Assembly: GCF_963583255.1 (NCBI RefSeq)
Contig: NC_084818.1
Coordinates: 9,798,222-9,862,221, forward strand
Length of the DNA stretch: 64,000 nucleotides
Direction: 5' to 3'
From: Pyrus communis
Taxonomy: Eukaryota; Streptophyta; Magnoliopsida; Rosales; Rosaceae
This document shows positions 10,804 to 23,972 of this stretch, piece after piece. Under the pieces are notes generated by a model. It worked only from the letters and a program-made list of their open reading frames with translations. It was not told where the DNA came from and did no database searches. Each line of letters starts with the position of its first letter. The stretch's first letter is position 1. A program made the translations under genes and the position numbers.

Positions 10804-12710
10804 TCAGGGCCATTTAGTGAACTTGAATACGTTCAGAACTATCTCCAATCCAGTAGGTATTTGCCACACGAAAAGAAGAACGTTTATCACATTCAGCGTA
10901 ATGTGAAGGTTTCTGGCTGTCTCACTTCCCTTTTGCATTGCAGGCGTAAGAGCTGCCGCTGCTGCCCATAGCACCGTGATAGCTGCTCAGAAGAAGAAAA
11001 ATCAACTCAATTCAATTAAGCCTTCACTAGCATCTATTTTATGTTATTTTGTTTTAATTTCTAACTGAAATCCAAACTTTACCTGCCCCAGCAAACAAAT
11101 GGGGGCCTGGAAATAGCTTTCCTGTCCTCAACCATGTGTTAAGTCCTCCACCAACCGACTCAAAAACTCCGAAAGCTAACAATATTGATCCTGCATTGTA
11201 ATGTTTATCCCGGTAAGATCCTTTCACCAACTCCTTCCTTTCCTGATAAGGAAACACTGATACGTCAGAAACTAAACACTGATACATCAGAAACTTTAAT
11301 GGAGTATAACATTTCATGACATGTAGCACTAAATTTTGTAGAAATACCAATTTTGCTTTACACAAAAATGAATGCCACACACATAATAGTTGAAGTTAAT
11401 TTACAATTATATATTAAGTATTATACTCAGTTTTCTTCAACTTTGATCTCATTTGTTGACTGGTTGATTGATTTAGGGTAAAACAATCACTTAGAGCTTA
11501 TCCTGTATGTTCTTGTCTCTAGCTGGTTCATTGCTTAGATTTAGGCCCTAATTTGATACTTTCAAATCTAAAATTGAAGCCCTATGGGTCCATTTTGTAC
11601 ACTAAATTATCGAACTATGACACTAAATGGGAGCAAAGTTGAAGAAAATTGAGCGGAAGTGAGATTATCTCAAAGCATCCCAATAATAAAAAAGACAAGA
11701 CGTCCTACACCAAGAATTTATGCGTGACCTAAACAAGCATAACAATAGTGTATCTTTTCCAATCCACAAGAAGGAGGCCAATTTCATTCATGCAATACTT
11801 AAAGGAAGCATACATTGCATTCAGCACATATTTAGGGTTAGAAGACAACCTCAGTGAGCTGCTGAATTTTGAGTGCAAAAGGGGATGGGGGAGCTTCGAC
11901 TGAAGTGCCCTCAGGTGTGACAGGGGTAGGCTTCACCTGCTTCTTGAGCTCATTAATTTCTTCCTGGATTGTCCTCACTCTCCTCCATTGCCAACCCAAG
12001 TAACCTGCCCACAATGCGTACACAAACAGCCCTCCCATCACAATTGGGTGTATCAGAGCAAATGTCCTTCCCTCAAATATCCCAAACTCCCCACCTGCAG
12101 CAAGTGCATCCTAATCCACACACACAAAATTCAGAAGAAAAAAGAATAGTAAATTGGAAAAAAATCATTCCAACAACTATAAGTTTTATACAAAAGCACC
12201 GCAAGAGTTCACTATGGGAAAAAACTCTTCCATCTATCCACGTGACATGCTCTAATTGATTCTTAGTTGTATATATTTTGGTGTACATCTAAAGTCGGGT
12301 TTATATCTAGTATTAGGTTTGAAGCTTTTTTCTTTTAGATACAATGTTATCATCCGTTTACATGTGAAACAGTGGAAAAGAAAAACCCAAAATCTATACT
12401 TTATATATGATCAAACATTGGTAAAGTAATGATTCTCGATATGAACGCTGCAGAAAATAGAGAGTGAGATTAATGAAATTAATTACTAAATTGTACTTGC
12501 CTTGGTGTCCAGCAAAAATGGCAATGTGAGAGCTGTGAGAGGGAAAGAAGTTGACTTAAGGCGGTCAATGGTGGTTATGAGGAGTTTTGTTGAGCCCTTG
12601 CCATTGCTGGGTTTTGTTGGGATTGATGAACTTTGTTGGATTTTTGAGAGACAATGAGTGGGCTTTGGGGGAAGCATGGGGAGTCTGAGGAGGCTGAGTG
12701 TGGCTGCCAT
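10804..12710 (-). CDS. DUF4079 family chloroplast membrane protein (At3g61870-like)
   Basis: Exons on the minus strand are 12710-12501, 12110-11850, 11242-11083 and 10982-10804, joined in frame to 269 residues ending FKFTKWP and a TGA. Residues 1 to about 55 are Ser/Thr/Pro-rich with few acids, like a chloroplast transit peptide. The core has GGEFGIFEGRTFALIHPI, a membrane span with GYLGWQWRRVRTIQ, then GSYRDKHYNAGSILL, LNTWLRTGKLFPGPHLFAGA and a final hydrophobic span with FVWQIPTGLEI. Length fits the family (about 270). The first intron begins GC rather than GT (AAG|GCAAGT); the others are GT-AG. Membership is recognised from motifs, and the function is unknown. Confidence 0.88.
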
Positions 12711-12857
12711 GCTTCTTCTCTGATTACTGGGCAGTGAGGACGGCAGGGTTCTAAAGTGTCGGGGGGTGGGAAGATAAGGAAGTGAGATTGCAAGATGGGA
12801 TTGTGTCCACTTGGTTTGCTGTGCTTTGCTGATTGTGTAGAATGGGGCCCTCTTTCA

Positions 12858-12865
12858 CTTTTATA
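12858..12865 (-). promoter_or_regulatory. TATA box of the DUF4079 gene
   Basis: TATAAAAG on the minus strand about 150 bp before the ATG at 12710, leaving a leader of about 120 bases. Confidence 0.55.
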
Positions 12866-14278
12866 GAAGGAACGAGTATGATCGATCCACAGCCCAAGGA
12901 AGAAAAAATTAACTGGTGGTGTGTTATCCACAAACTCCATTTTATTTTTCACATATTTTTTTTAATTTTCGACCGTCATATCGGATGAATTGAAGAAGAT
13001 CAACAGACATAAATTAACAATGAATGTGTGAAGAGTAATTTGGGGTGTGTAAATAGCACATCCCATTTAACTGAGATGTGTTCTTGGCATTCTTAACCCC
13101 CAAGTTCCCATTTTGTTTACTTTTTACATGTGTGGTTATAACCGATTCTCATCTCCATCTTCTTGGCTACAAATTTTGAGCTATGACAGGTTGGTCTAAC
13201 AGCATTTGGTCTTGACTGTTAGAAAAAGTTTCAAGTTCGACTAATACGTTTGTTGTGAGTAACTTAAGGTTTAGAACAGTAACAGTATTGTAATTATATT
13301 TCAGTTTGATAACATCGACAACTGTTGCTTCATAAAACCATACTTATCTATTCATAGGTCGCAAAATATGTCAGAGGACAGAATCAAGAACCCAATGAAA
13401 TTGAACAAGGCTATTTTGGGCCACCTTGATGGGTTGAAAAGCCTATGGACCAGGACCAAGCAGTGTGAGGCTTGAAAATGTGATTGCTACAGCATGCAAC
13501 CTTAAGCCACCAAATTGTGTGTTCCTCGTTACATATACGTGGTAGGTATATATGCAACCTAAAACCTAATATACAAGAAATAAAATCATCTTTGATTTGT
13601 ATTTATATGTTGTTTCTTTCTTGTTTCTGTTTCTTTGTTCCTAAATTCTAATGGTTAGATGGTAGGTGATCATTCCACAGCCACAGCCATTGGAAAGCGA
13701 CAAGCTTACTCTCTCCATCTCCACCCTTTCACTCCCCTTCAGCATATGTTATAACAAGATGCCAAGTTCAGAATATATGATTTGTATTTCGTGGAGTATG
13801 TGATTAACTGACTACACTAATATCGGCTTAATTAATTAATTTTCATGAATACGTCCAATAATGCAAGTGTTCAAGACGCTTCGAAAGTCCATCTCCAACC
13901 TAATACTCAAGACTAAATCACACTATCTATAGTACCCGCTATTTTAATAGATCTCTTATACAACATTGTATGTAAGAGTTTTGTATTGGCGTGTACCGGA
14001 AGTTATATATACCATGAAGGTGGAGAAAATTCATTGCATTTGCATAACTTATCATGTGGACCTATATTACCCTATAAGATAAATTTTCTCAAGAAATTAT
14101 AGGGCAAACTGTCACGTGAAAGTGACTTACGTATCACGCCCAGTACTGTTGTCTGTATTAACACTAACAATCACAAAAAATAAGTCAATAATTCGATAAC
14201 TAAAGTAGGAGAACAGTTGGGTTTGAAAAATAAGGTAAAACAAAAAGTACAGTTTACCAAAAAAAAAAAAAAAAAAAG
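12866..14278. other. Intergenic, nothing recognised
   Basis: Spacer upstream of the DUF4079 promoter. There is no credible coding region, and it ends in a poly-A run next to a MITE. Confidence 0.5.
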
Positions 14279-14429
14279 GGAACTTTAACGAAAAACTCAT
14301 GGTATTGTTCATTTTAACGAAAATCACATTTTTACACTAAAAAGTCAATCCTGATACTATTCACTTTACCCTTTATTTTGTCTTTATCGTTAAAACTCAA
14401 AGTTTTCAACCATTTTCATTAGTTTTCCT
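14279..14429 (+). mobile_element. MITE family A, copy 1
   Basis: Shares its length (about 152 bp) and most of its bases with 35208-35361, 46113-46264 and, inverted, 46915-47066. Left end GGAACTTTAACGAAAA and right end CATTTTCATTAGTTTTCCT are imperfect inverted repeats. A poly-A run precedes it. Confidence 0.75.
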
Positions 14430-14749
14430 AAAAAATAGCAAAAGTATAGGAAGTTGACAAACAAGGAGTATTGATATTGACATTACACTCAAAACCAAAT
14501 GCCGTAAAGATATAGGTGTTTGCAATTTTTTGCGCAGAAAGTTTGTGCCTTGTTTGTGCCAAACAAATATCTGCTTAACCTAAACCCGTGTCTAATCCGC
14601 GTCTAATTAAGATAATCAATGAAATGTACTAATCAACGCTCTATCAAGTCGGGCCCTACTCCTAGCTTTGAAAAATAGAGCTCATGCTTAGTTGTTTAAG
14701 CATACGTCGGTCTAAATAATATATCTCCTTAATCATATGTTATGTCGGT

Positions 14750-14935
14750 TTAAATTACATAAAACTATCTCAACTATAGGTCAAACTACAATCTCATACC
14801 TTATATTTTAAAAATTATAATATCATACATTATCTTACGAATTTGTTACAATATTATACCTCATGTTTTAAAAATTATAATATCATACCTCATCTTATGA
14901 ATTTGTTATAATATCATACCTCATCTTAAGACAGA
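14750..14935 (+). repeat. Dispersed repeat B, copy 1
   Basis: Contains internal near-repeats of TTAAAAATTATAATATCATA. Its left part matches the reverse complement of about 29320-29400 (CACAATCTCATACCTCATAT against CACAATCTCATACCTTATAT-like text), so it belongs to a dispersed family. Class unknown. Confidence 0.45.
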
Positions 14936-17164
14936 CCCAATCCCTAATCCAACTGAATTAAAAAAATTAAAAATACAATTATTTAAATATTTTTATTTTT
15001 AAAATGTAGGACCCACCCCTACAAACCCCCCACCTTCTTCCTATCCTACCCGTCTCCCCCCACTCTTCCTCCCTTCACTCCAAACCCAGAACCCATCTCC
15101 ACCTCCCACCCAATAGCGCTCCTTCTCTTCTCCAGCAACCTTAGAACAGGTGCTGCTCCACCACGACATGGGCCTTTTTATAGGCATCTCAATTCCCAAG
15201 GTTCTCTACTTTCAAAAGGAAAGCTTTGAAATTGGTTTCTGATTTTGAAAAAAAAAAAAAAAAAAAATTGGTTTTTGATTAAATGGGGTTTACCATTGAT
15301 TGCAATAATATGCATTTCAATTTGGGGAATTTCAAATGTGAATTTTTGCCCAGATTTTCTTGAACGAAATCAGTTTTTCGGGTCCAAGATCTTGACTCGA
15401 ATTGTACCTCTTCTTGCCGTCCTCGGATTTTATATTCTTCCCTTGCCCCTCCTCACTTTCCACAAGCCTCGAGAAGGTCCTTGAAATACCCAAATCCTAC
15501 AAATGGTTTCAAATTGCAGGCGAGGGTTTTTGGGGTGGTGCTCACAAAGGTCCTTGAAGGAATTGACGTGTGCAGCTTGCTTGAGAAGAAGGATGTGCCC
15601 CTTTTTAATATTTTAACTTGGGCGGGTTGATGATAACTTGGTGGTGAAGGAGGGAGGTAGGGGGACGGGTAGGCTGGGGAAGAAGGTGAGGGGAATGAGT
15701 TTGTAAGGGTTGGTCCCACTTTTTCTTTTATAAAATGTTTAAATAATTTTTTTTTTTCATATTTAATTAATTTTTTAATCCAATTGGATTAGGAAGTGGA
15801 CTCCGCCTTTAGCCACATCAGCATTTAACAAAGAAATTGACAAAAAATTTGACGGAGGTACCCAAAAACGTAATACACTGTAGGAAATTATTTTACTATA
15901 TGGTGTCAAATTTGTGTAGTTATGTAAATAGTTTCTTTTTTTCCTTTAAAAAAAAAAAGAGAAAAACTGATGTTTCACCACGACAGTCTATTTTTTTGGG
16001 GGTCAAAAAGACTCACAGAGACATTTCAAGCTCTCTTGGGCACTATCGTGTGATTCATGAGCATCAAGAATCGAGCCGAAGATATGCCGTGTGAAATACC
16101 AGCCTAAAATTCGTTCTCAAACTTTCATAAAACAAACAAGGTAGAGTCAAATTTTTGTCTTTGTTATTCCAGTGTAATTTTATTAGTGTAAATTGACAAG
16201 AGGGACGTGATCAAATAACTCAATTAAAAATATTAATCCTTGAACATGTTCACGCATAAAAAGTTCAAGGCGGAGTTGTTCTTTACGTAAGGAAAAATGA
16301 GAACACCATACCAGCAAGTACTTCGACAGCTTCACGCCAATAGAAGAGAGTTCTTTTAGGGTTTGATGTCATAATAATTTTCACGGGTCGTAAAACTTGC
16401 ACTGGCTTTTGATTTTGGTCATGTTGGGGTCAAATATATACATAAAATTATGGGAAAATTGTGTTAAAGTATCCTTAAGAAAAAGAAAAAAAAGCCAAAC
16501 AAAACCTATATCTAATAGAATATACTGGAACAATACTTTACTTTGCTACTCAAAAGAATGAGTAAGACGTTCTATTCAAAACTCTTCACATCAATTCACA
16601 AAACTTTATATTTATGATTCTATGATTCTAACATAATATGACACAATATCTTTGTCTTACTGAATTAGGGTACCAATAAATTAGTTGCAGAGAGTTAGGA
16701 TTCGAAGATATATTCTTACTCTATTAGGATAAAACAATAACATGCATGCAAAGTAACTTGAGAAGCAAGATCTAAAAGGTAAGCAATTGAAATTCACAAT
16801 GAGTTTTACATTATCTACTTACAATTGATTAACTAAACAATTTTAGTTTGAATTGATTGTTTTGCAATGATTATCCTTATAGCATTGATAAAATGATTCG
16901 TTCCGATCATAAGCAAAAAGTGTTGTGAATCGGCCACGAAGAGTAGTACCAAAACCTGTTCATCATTGTATAGCTAAGTTCCCGACCATTTTATAAATCA
17001 CTCTATAAAAATCATTTCTTTGATTTTTGAGTTAGATGATTTTTAAAAACAATATTTTAGAGAATACTTAAAAAAGAGACCGATAGATCGGTAAAATACA
17101 ATTGAAATAGTCCCTGCAAAGGTGCCTCTCAGATAAGATTGTGAGATTCTTCAACTGAAGCTCA

Positions 17165-17206
17165 ATATATATATATATATATATATAAGAAGAAGAAGAA
17201 GAAGAA
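17165..17206. repeat. Compound microsatellite (TA)n-(AGA)n
   Basis: About 23 bases of alternating AT followed by about 19 bases of AGA repeats. Confidence 0.9.
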
Positions 17207-18457
17207 AAATTAGGCAAAATGAAAAGGAAAGTTGGGCTAAATTGGCTTTTGGAACGCTTCAAAGTGGGTAAGTGCTGACGCTCGTTCGACTCTGAAAGCT
17301 GAAATTGCAAGAGTAGGGAGGTGCGTAGAACTTAAAAGAAGATACCTTTTTGTGTGCCTTTGTTTTGTTTGAATCTGTCACTTAGACAACGTACACGTAA
17401 GAATTTCAAAGCTGATGGAATTTTTTGGCGTTGAAAATAATAAAGTCATCAAATCGAAAAAAAACTCGTGCAGGCAAGCGAGCCGGCTAATTGGTTTGCC
17501 CTTCCATATGGAGAGAAAAGTAGGGCCAATTGACGGCCATAAGCAGTTCGACACTTGTTCGCTTGTTGGTGACTTGGTACGTCACATACACATTACAAGC
17601 AGCTATCGACGGACACTTGGCTGATGCTTTGCATGGTATGAATCGATTAACCAAAAAAAAAAAAATTCAAAGGTGGCATAAGTATGTTAGATAATGTGGT
17701 TAGCTGGTAAAAGAACAAGAAAAGAATATACGAATATATATACATATATGTATATGTATATATATGTACCATAAATTTGAATGCACTTTGGGTTTGGGGC
17801 GTGGTTTCAGTACCACGTAAGACTAATTGCTACATGTGATTTAACTGTTAGATTTTATTTTTACAAAAAATAAAAAAAATAAAAAAAATTATGAACTTTG
17901 TAGAACTAAAATATCTTTGGCCGTTAGATTTTTTATTTTCCATTTTTTTTGTTTATGTAGATAAAGAGCAGCGTGATATATTTCTCGCTACTATGGAGTA
18001 CTAAAATATCTCTCTTGTCGTTTTATGTTGAACAACGAGGATTGCCCTGTTATTACCCACTAAGAGTTTGCGTCGCATGGCTAGGGTTGTGGGTGCAAAT
18101 TGGAATGCAGTTCGATTTCACCATTAAAATTTTCAATCGAAACCTGAGAATTTTTTAATCCAAATACATTTGATAAATTAGAATGAAACTGGCATGCATT
18201 TATAGAATACAAATTTCCGTTTCAAAATTTTCCAAACTTATTCCAATAAAAATATATTCCGAAATGTTTCGATTTTTATAGTTATTTACTAAAATTACCA
18301 TTTATTAATTGAATGCATTGTTGGTTGAAAACTTGGGTAAGTAGCAATAATGTCTCTCCTTTTCAAGTAAAGATGAGTATGAAATGAGAGATAAGAAAGG
18401 AAAGAAGTGAGAAAGAGATATGCGACAATTATACACAAATCAAAATTAAAAATAAAG

Positions 18458-18592
18458 ACTAATTATTCCAATCAATTTTCCTAGAAGATGAGAAAAATCA
18501 TAACTAATTATTCCAATCAATTTTCCTAGAAGAGGAGAAAAATCATAACTAATTATTCCAATCAATTTTCCTAGAAGATGAGAAAAATCATT
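18458..18592 (+). repeat. 45-bp minisatellite, three copies
   Basis: The unit begins ACTAATTATTCCAATCAATT and continues TTCCTAGAAGATGAGAAAAA. There are three head-to-tail copies, nearly identical; copy 2 has GAGGAG for GATGAG. Confidence 0.9.
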
Positions 18593-19463
18593 ATATTATC
18601 GTTAACACTTTTTCTTTAGGGGTGATTAGCATCTCAAATCATTTTTTTTAATTACAAATCGAATCCGAATAAGATGTTGTATTATTCAGTACATAGTCTG
18701 AGTTGGAATTTATTAAATTTGTGGACTAATAAAAGTTATTCTCTATATCTATATATATAAAGGAAGAAGGTACAAAGGATAAAGCTTTTATAATACCCAA
18801 ATTATCCATCTCCCATTAAAATTTCAAAAAAAAAAAAAATTAAAAACAAACATATAAGATGGTTAGTAAGTTCATTATTTTCAAAATATATTTTAATAAA
18901 TAAAAAAAAAAGAAAATCTAAAATAAATAAAATTAAAACAATATAAAAATACACGTGTGACAATAGGCTATTATAATAGAGAGAGATTATGGTTTCATTA
19001 CTGGTACTAAATACATGGTAGAGAGACGAGAGAGATCCACACCCGCACATTATTACAAAAATGAAAATTTTAAATCAAATTTGTATTAAAAAATTAATTT
19101 AAAATAAATGAATAAATAAATAAACAAAAAAAGTCACATTAAGCTAATGAAGAAAGGGCCATAAAACGCATCAGCAATGGGCTGGACAGCAACTAACAAA
19201 TGACGGAGAAATAAAATTAAATTAAATTCTCAATATTCCATCTATTTATTTATTATTTTTAGTGAAAATTTTTATTTTATTTTTATTTTATAAAATCCAG
19301 AATTCAAACATAACGCAGCCTTTGCCTTTAACTTGGCTTAATTTGCTTCACTCTTGGCTTTTGCCCCATCGAAACTTGCCGGCAAGTAGCCGTCTCCCAA
19401 TTAAATACTCACTTCAAAATTCAATCCTCGTAGGCTCCTCCTCCCTCTGATTTCTCTCTTATC

Positions 19464-19470
19464 TATAAAT
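19464..19470 (+). promoter_or_regulatory. Candidate TATA box of the AAA-ATPase gene
   Basis: TATAAAT about 230 bp before the ATG at 19694. Pyrimidine-rich leader-like sequence follows. Confidence 0.4.
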
Positions 19471-19693
19471 CATTTTCTCAATTTTTTCAATTTTCTCATC
19501 TGCTTCTTCTTCTTGTTATTTTCCAACATCCGACGCTCTGCACTCGTACCCAACCCGCCATGATTTTCCCTTCGAAAAGAAGTAAGAGACCCATCAAAAT
19601 CCCCTTTCCACCTAAAAAATCCCATCTCTAATCACCAAATTCCACGACTTTTTGGGGAAATCGAATTGGGTTTTTTCCCCAAATATCCAAATT

Positions 19694-21139
19694 ATGATTC
19701 TTTCCAATCCATTCTTTCTTGCAGTTGTAACAATCTGTATATTTGTAGCAATCCGCGTGGCGCTGTACAGAACTGGGCTGGTTTACATCGTGAAAAAATG
19801 GTGGCGGCGGTTCGAGGATTGCTTCCATGTCTACCAATCGTTCAAAGTCCCCGAATACAACGAGAGCATGCAGGAGAATCAGCTCTACGGCCGAGTCACC
19901 GACTATCTCAACTCGCTCGCCTCTGTTGAAGATTCGGACTTCACCAATCTCGTCACCGGAAAAAAACCCAACGAAATTGTTCTCCAGCTCGACCCCAATC
20001 AGATCATCGAGGACAATTTCCTCGGTGCTAAGGTGATTTGGCAAGCAGAGGGCGGCGGCGGCGGGAGTAGGAACTTAGTGTTGAAGGTTCGGAAAGCTGA
20101 TAAGCGGCGGATTGTGCGGCCGTATTTGCAGCACATCCACGTCGTCGCCGACAAGCTCGAGCAGAAGAAACGGGGGTTGAAGCTTTACATGAACGTCGAC
20201 GCGCCGGACAGAGCGTGGAAGCCAGTCCCCTTCACTCACCCGTCGACCTTCGAGACCATATCAATGGAGTCCGATCTCAAATCGAAAGTCAAATCAGATT
20301 TGGAGTCATTTCTCAAGGCGAAACAGTACTATCACCGACTAGGTCGGGTCTGGAAACGGAGCTTTCTGCTATACGGGCCGTCGGGTACAGGAAAATCGAG
20401 CTTCGTCGCCGCCATGGCCAATTTCCTCGGTTACGACGTGTACGATCTGGACCTCTCGCGGGTCAAAGACGATTCGGGGCTGAAGATTCTTCTGTTGCAG
20501 ACGACGAAAAAATCGGTCATTTTAATCGAGGATTTGGACCGATATTTAGCCGAGAAACCCGCGGGTCTGAGCTTTTCGGGTATATCGAATTTCATGGACG
20601 GGCTGCTGAATTCGTGCTGCGCCGAGGAGAGAGTCATGGTGTTCACGATGAATTCGAAGGACCACGTTGACCCGGCCTTCCTCCGACCGGGTCGGATCGA
20701 CGTCCACATCCACTTTCCGCTCTGCGATTTCGGAGCATTCAAACATCTCGCGACGAGTTGTCTCGGGGTGAAGGAGCACAAGCTCTTCTCGCAGGTGGAG
20801 GAGATTTTCCTGAGCGGGTCGAGTTTGAGTCCGGCAGAGATCGGCGAGTTGATGATCGCGAACCGGAACTCGCCGAGTCGGGCGATTAAATCGGTCATCA
20901 CGGCTCTCCAGACGGACGGCGATAGGAGGGGCGCGGGAGTGTGCGGAAGGCGGGTTGGGTTTGATGTCGGGTCGACAAAGTCCGAATCGGGTGAACCCGG
21001 CGGGATGTTTTGCAGGGAAGGTGGTGTTCATGCGGTTAGGGATATTAGGAAGTTGTACGGGTTCTTGAGGATGAAAAGCAGCAGGCACTCCTCTCATTCT
21101 CAGTCGTTCGATGCGGGTTCGCCGCTCACCGAAGGTTGA
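19694..21139 (+). CDS. BCS1-like AAA-ATPase (At2g46620-like), intronless
   Basis: Membrane-anchored AAA ATPase of 481 residues. The start at 19694 (MILSNPFF) is the first ATG in frame; the frame runs 14 codons further up without an ATG. An N-terminal hydrophobic helix (about residues 5-26, FFLAVVTICIFVAIRVALY) is the anchor. The AAA-associated N domain follows, with NLVLKVRK and a RPYLQHI..VAD element. The AAA domain has Walker A GPSGTGKS (228-235), Walker B VILIEDLD (275-282) and the second region of homology FTMNSKDHVDPAFLRPGRID. The C-terminus is Gly/Ser-rich and poorly conserved. Family members sit in mitochondrial or ER membranes; the substrate is unknown. Lack of introns is usual for this group. 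Nothing looks broken. Confidence 0.93.
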   Translation: MILSNPFFLAVVTICIFVAIRVALYRTGLVYIVKKWWRRFEDCFHVYQSFKVPEYNESMQENQLYGRVTDYLNSLASVEDSDFTNLVTGKKPNEIVLQLDPNQIIEDNFLGAKVIWQAEGGGGGSRNLVLKVRKADKRRIVRPYLQHIHVVADKLEQKKRGLKLYMNVDAPDRAWKPVPFTHPSTFETISMESDLKSKVKSDLESFLKAKQYYHRLGRVWKRSFLLYGPSGTGKSSFVAAMANFLGYDVYDLDLSRVKDDSGLKILLLQTTKKSVILIEDLDRYLAEKPAGLSFSGISNFMDGLLNSCCAEERVMVFTMNSKDHVDPAFLRPGRIDVHIHFPLCDFGAFKHLATSCLGVKEHKLFSQVEEIFLSGSSLSPAEIGELMIANRNSPSRAIKSVITALQTDGDRRGAGVCGRRVGFDVGSTKSESGEPGGMFCREGGVHAVRDIRKLYGFLRMKSSRHSSHSQSFDAGSPLTEG

Positions 21140-23663
21140 TCGGACGGCTGGGAAAAGTGAAATGTACGGGGGGGGCATTACGTGGTGAAATGTGATTGGG
21201 GGACATTGTCGTTTTTCTTTTGCTCCAAAAGAAAACACTGTCGTTTTAGTGTCTGGAAAAACAGAGAAAATGCATTGGCATACAGCATATAATTGAATAG
21301 GGAAAACAATTTGTAATTTGATTTGATAATTTAGATATATTTGTTAGTTGGGATTGGATGCTTTGTGGATAGATTGATTGAAAATTGGGAATGTGATTCC
21401 TTCTTTTATTCCCTTTTTATGCTCTGATTTTTTGTTAATACACAATTTGGAAATGCACATGACATATTCATAGGTTAATTCTTTGCTGTACCTCCTGTAA
21501 CTCAAGTTTAACTTCGTTTTTTCCTTGAAACAAAATTATCACTATTTTACCCATCGGAACTCAATATTTGCTTTGTTTTGTTGAGTTCGGTCTATCGATT
21601 ATGTTAAATTTGCTTATTTGGCATGAACCGAACCCACTTCACTCGATAGGCAATTTGAAGGCATTGATGGAGGTCATTGGGCCTGCGGCAGCTCGAGGGG
21701 GCTGACAAGCATGTTCGAATTGCATACTTGACCCTTGATGAGTGGATAAATGATACTCTTAACTATTTGAGCTATAAGTTTTTTACGCTAAATAACGTTT
21801 GTAATATATTAATTATATATTATTTTCTTATATAACTGATGTGGAATCATATTTTTCAACATTTGATCTCAAAGATTATATAATGAATTAGCTAATATTT
21901 TATCTAATTCTGATTATAGGTTAGTAAACGCGCTTCGATGCTTTCGAAATAGTAACACTAGAATCTTATTCTGCAAATAGAAAAGAAATAAAGGATTCAC
22001 AGAAAAATATACATGGATATACTGCAAGTGACCAAACAAAGTGACAAACCCATAAACCTCAACCCGTGTGTATGATGTCACACTGTATTTACTGTTTGGT
22101 ATCTAACCAAATTGGTATTCCAATTTTTTGTGTGGCTAATTTACAAATCTGTGCAACCGCGGCGCCCACATTTTCCTGCTGTCATCATCGGTCATGATTT
22201 TTTCATCCTGCCTTCCTTTTCATGTCGCTTTTGTCATTAACCGCAGGATGAGCCAAAATTAATTGGCTGCGTTTTTTCCTCCTTAAATAATCGTAGCTAA
22301 TACGCGTTTGCTTGTCAATTCTTGAAGATATGATGCTTCAAATCATCGATAAGTGGCCGAAAATTTGTAATGTTGGAAATTCTGAATTTATTGGGGGAAT
22401 TTTTTGTCTGGACAAATGGTTATTTTGAGTGGTTTTTATATAGTCTACCCCAACCATATGATTTTAGACACACAAAGGTGTCTGATAAATATGAGTAGTA
22501 GTAGATTAGATCTTTGAAGTTCAAAAGTTCGAAACTCTGTGTTGTAACTAAAAAATTGTGTGCCATATGTGCTATCAAAAACGCTAACTTCTGATTCTTG
22601 TGAAGGAGTCGTTGCAAGTTTACCAATTTTTCATTGCACAGATGGACATTATATGTTATGTATCAATTATCTTTAGAGGAATCAAACATTATTGATCTAT
22701 CCTAATTTTAACTTAGTACTCACTTTTTTATTGTCTCTTGGACGAACTTCAACGAAGTGTCATGACATATATTAAGATTATTTATGAATGTGTAATTATG
22801 TATATAGTCATGATTTTTCGTTTCTTAAAAACCTAGGTTAGTAGGAAGAAAGTCCTTCCCTCCGTGAATGGCTCTAGGGTTAATTTAGAGAGTTGGAGGT
22901 CTTTTCGTCCCTGAGGTTTTGCTCCAGGGTTTTGGCTCTCTCCATTGCTCTCGTTTTCAATTTCTTAGGTTTACCTACAAATCTTCTTGCATACTACCTT
23001 AACCTCAATTCTAACCCACCATTCTACATATCTTTCCAGATTTTTGGGTCTCTTTCTTTGGGGGTAAGATATTTGTGTTTATATAATTCATTTGATTTAG
23101 CATCACGTACGTAGTTTATAGTTGTTAGAAGAAGAAGTTCCGAGTTTAAAACTTATAAACGACACTTGCATAGTTGCAAATAAAAATAAAGTCCTACGAC
23201 TTACTATGACCATTACCATCGATGCATGACCATTATAATTTGCAGCAACGTGAATTTCAAACCAGTACTATTCTGTTTACAAAAGTTCTCACGATTGATT
23301 TTTTTTTCTCTCAGAATTGATTTGGTTTTGTTATACTTTGCCAAAAAAAAATATATATATATATATATTGCAATTGTAGCTGGCATGTTGAGTCAGTCCA
23401 GCTGGTTGCTTTATCATGAATTAATTTTTTTTTTAAGTTGGGTGCCTCCTTGGGGGTATGTCTGATATGGACGTGGATCAAACCGCCTATTCCCCAGCAT
23501 GATTAACCCGAGTCCTTTTGCCACCAAGACACTGTCTCACAACACCCAATTAAAAGAGCTTTTTGAAATTATTTAGATATAATCATGTAAGTATATGGTA
23601 ATAATTTCTGTTAGGAATTAATAAAAGTTGTAGGATGATCTATGCACACTTTTTTCTTTTCTT

Positions 23664-23695
<32 letters not shown>

Positions 23696-23740
23696 TACAC
23701 TTTTCAAATCTCTTTTTTATCTCTCACATCTCCTATTATT
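21140..23740. other. Intergenic, nothing recognised
   Basis: 3' flank of the AAA-ATPase gene followed by AT-rich spacer with a short TA microsatellite (23349-23368) and poly-T runs (23648-23696). Short frames have no recognisable domain. Confidence 0.5.
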
Positions 23741-23972
23741 GGATTTGGATCCTTTCCAAATCCCTTCTTTGGAGATCCCGGGAATCAAGACACAAGGACC
23801 GTATATCAAAGATCGTGTGGTCATAATTAAATGTTTTTTACGCAAAACGAGAGTGTTTTATTTTTAAAAATATAAAAAGTATTTAATTGTGGCCGCACGA
23901 TCTTTGATGAACGGTCATTGTGCCTTATTCCCCAGGATCCTCAGGGAGGGGATCCGGAGAGGATCCAAATCC
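23741..23972. mobile_element. Foldback MITE, 232 bp, with imperfect 9-bp TSD
   Basis: The two halves are inverted copies of about 95 bp: the left begins GGATTTGGATCCTTTCC and the right ends GGAGAGGATCCAAATCC. Inner arms share ATCAAAGATCGTG. Flanks CCTATTATT (23732-23740) and CCTGTTATT (23973-23981) differ at one base, suggesting a 9-bp duplication of Mutator type. Confidence 0.75.

Larger units (their letters stand above)
14430..19463. other. Repeat-rich intergenic region
   Basis: No gene recognised over 5 kb. It holds a repeated ATAATATCATACCTCAT-type block (14750-14935), A-runs (15248-15267), a TA then GAA microsatellite (17165-17206) and a 45-bp minisatellite (18458-18592). Frames of 60-88 codons here have no recognisable domain. 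Confidence 0.5.
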
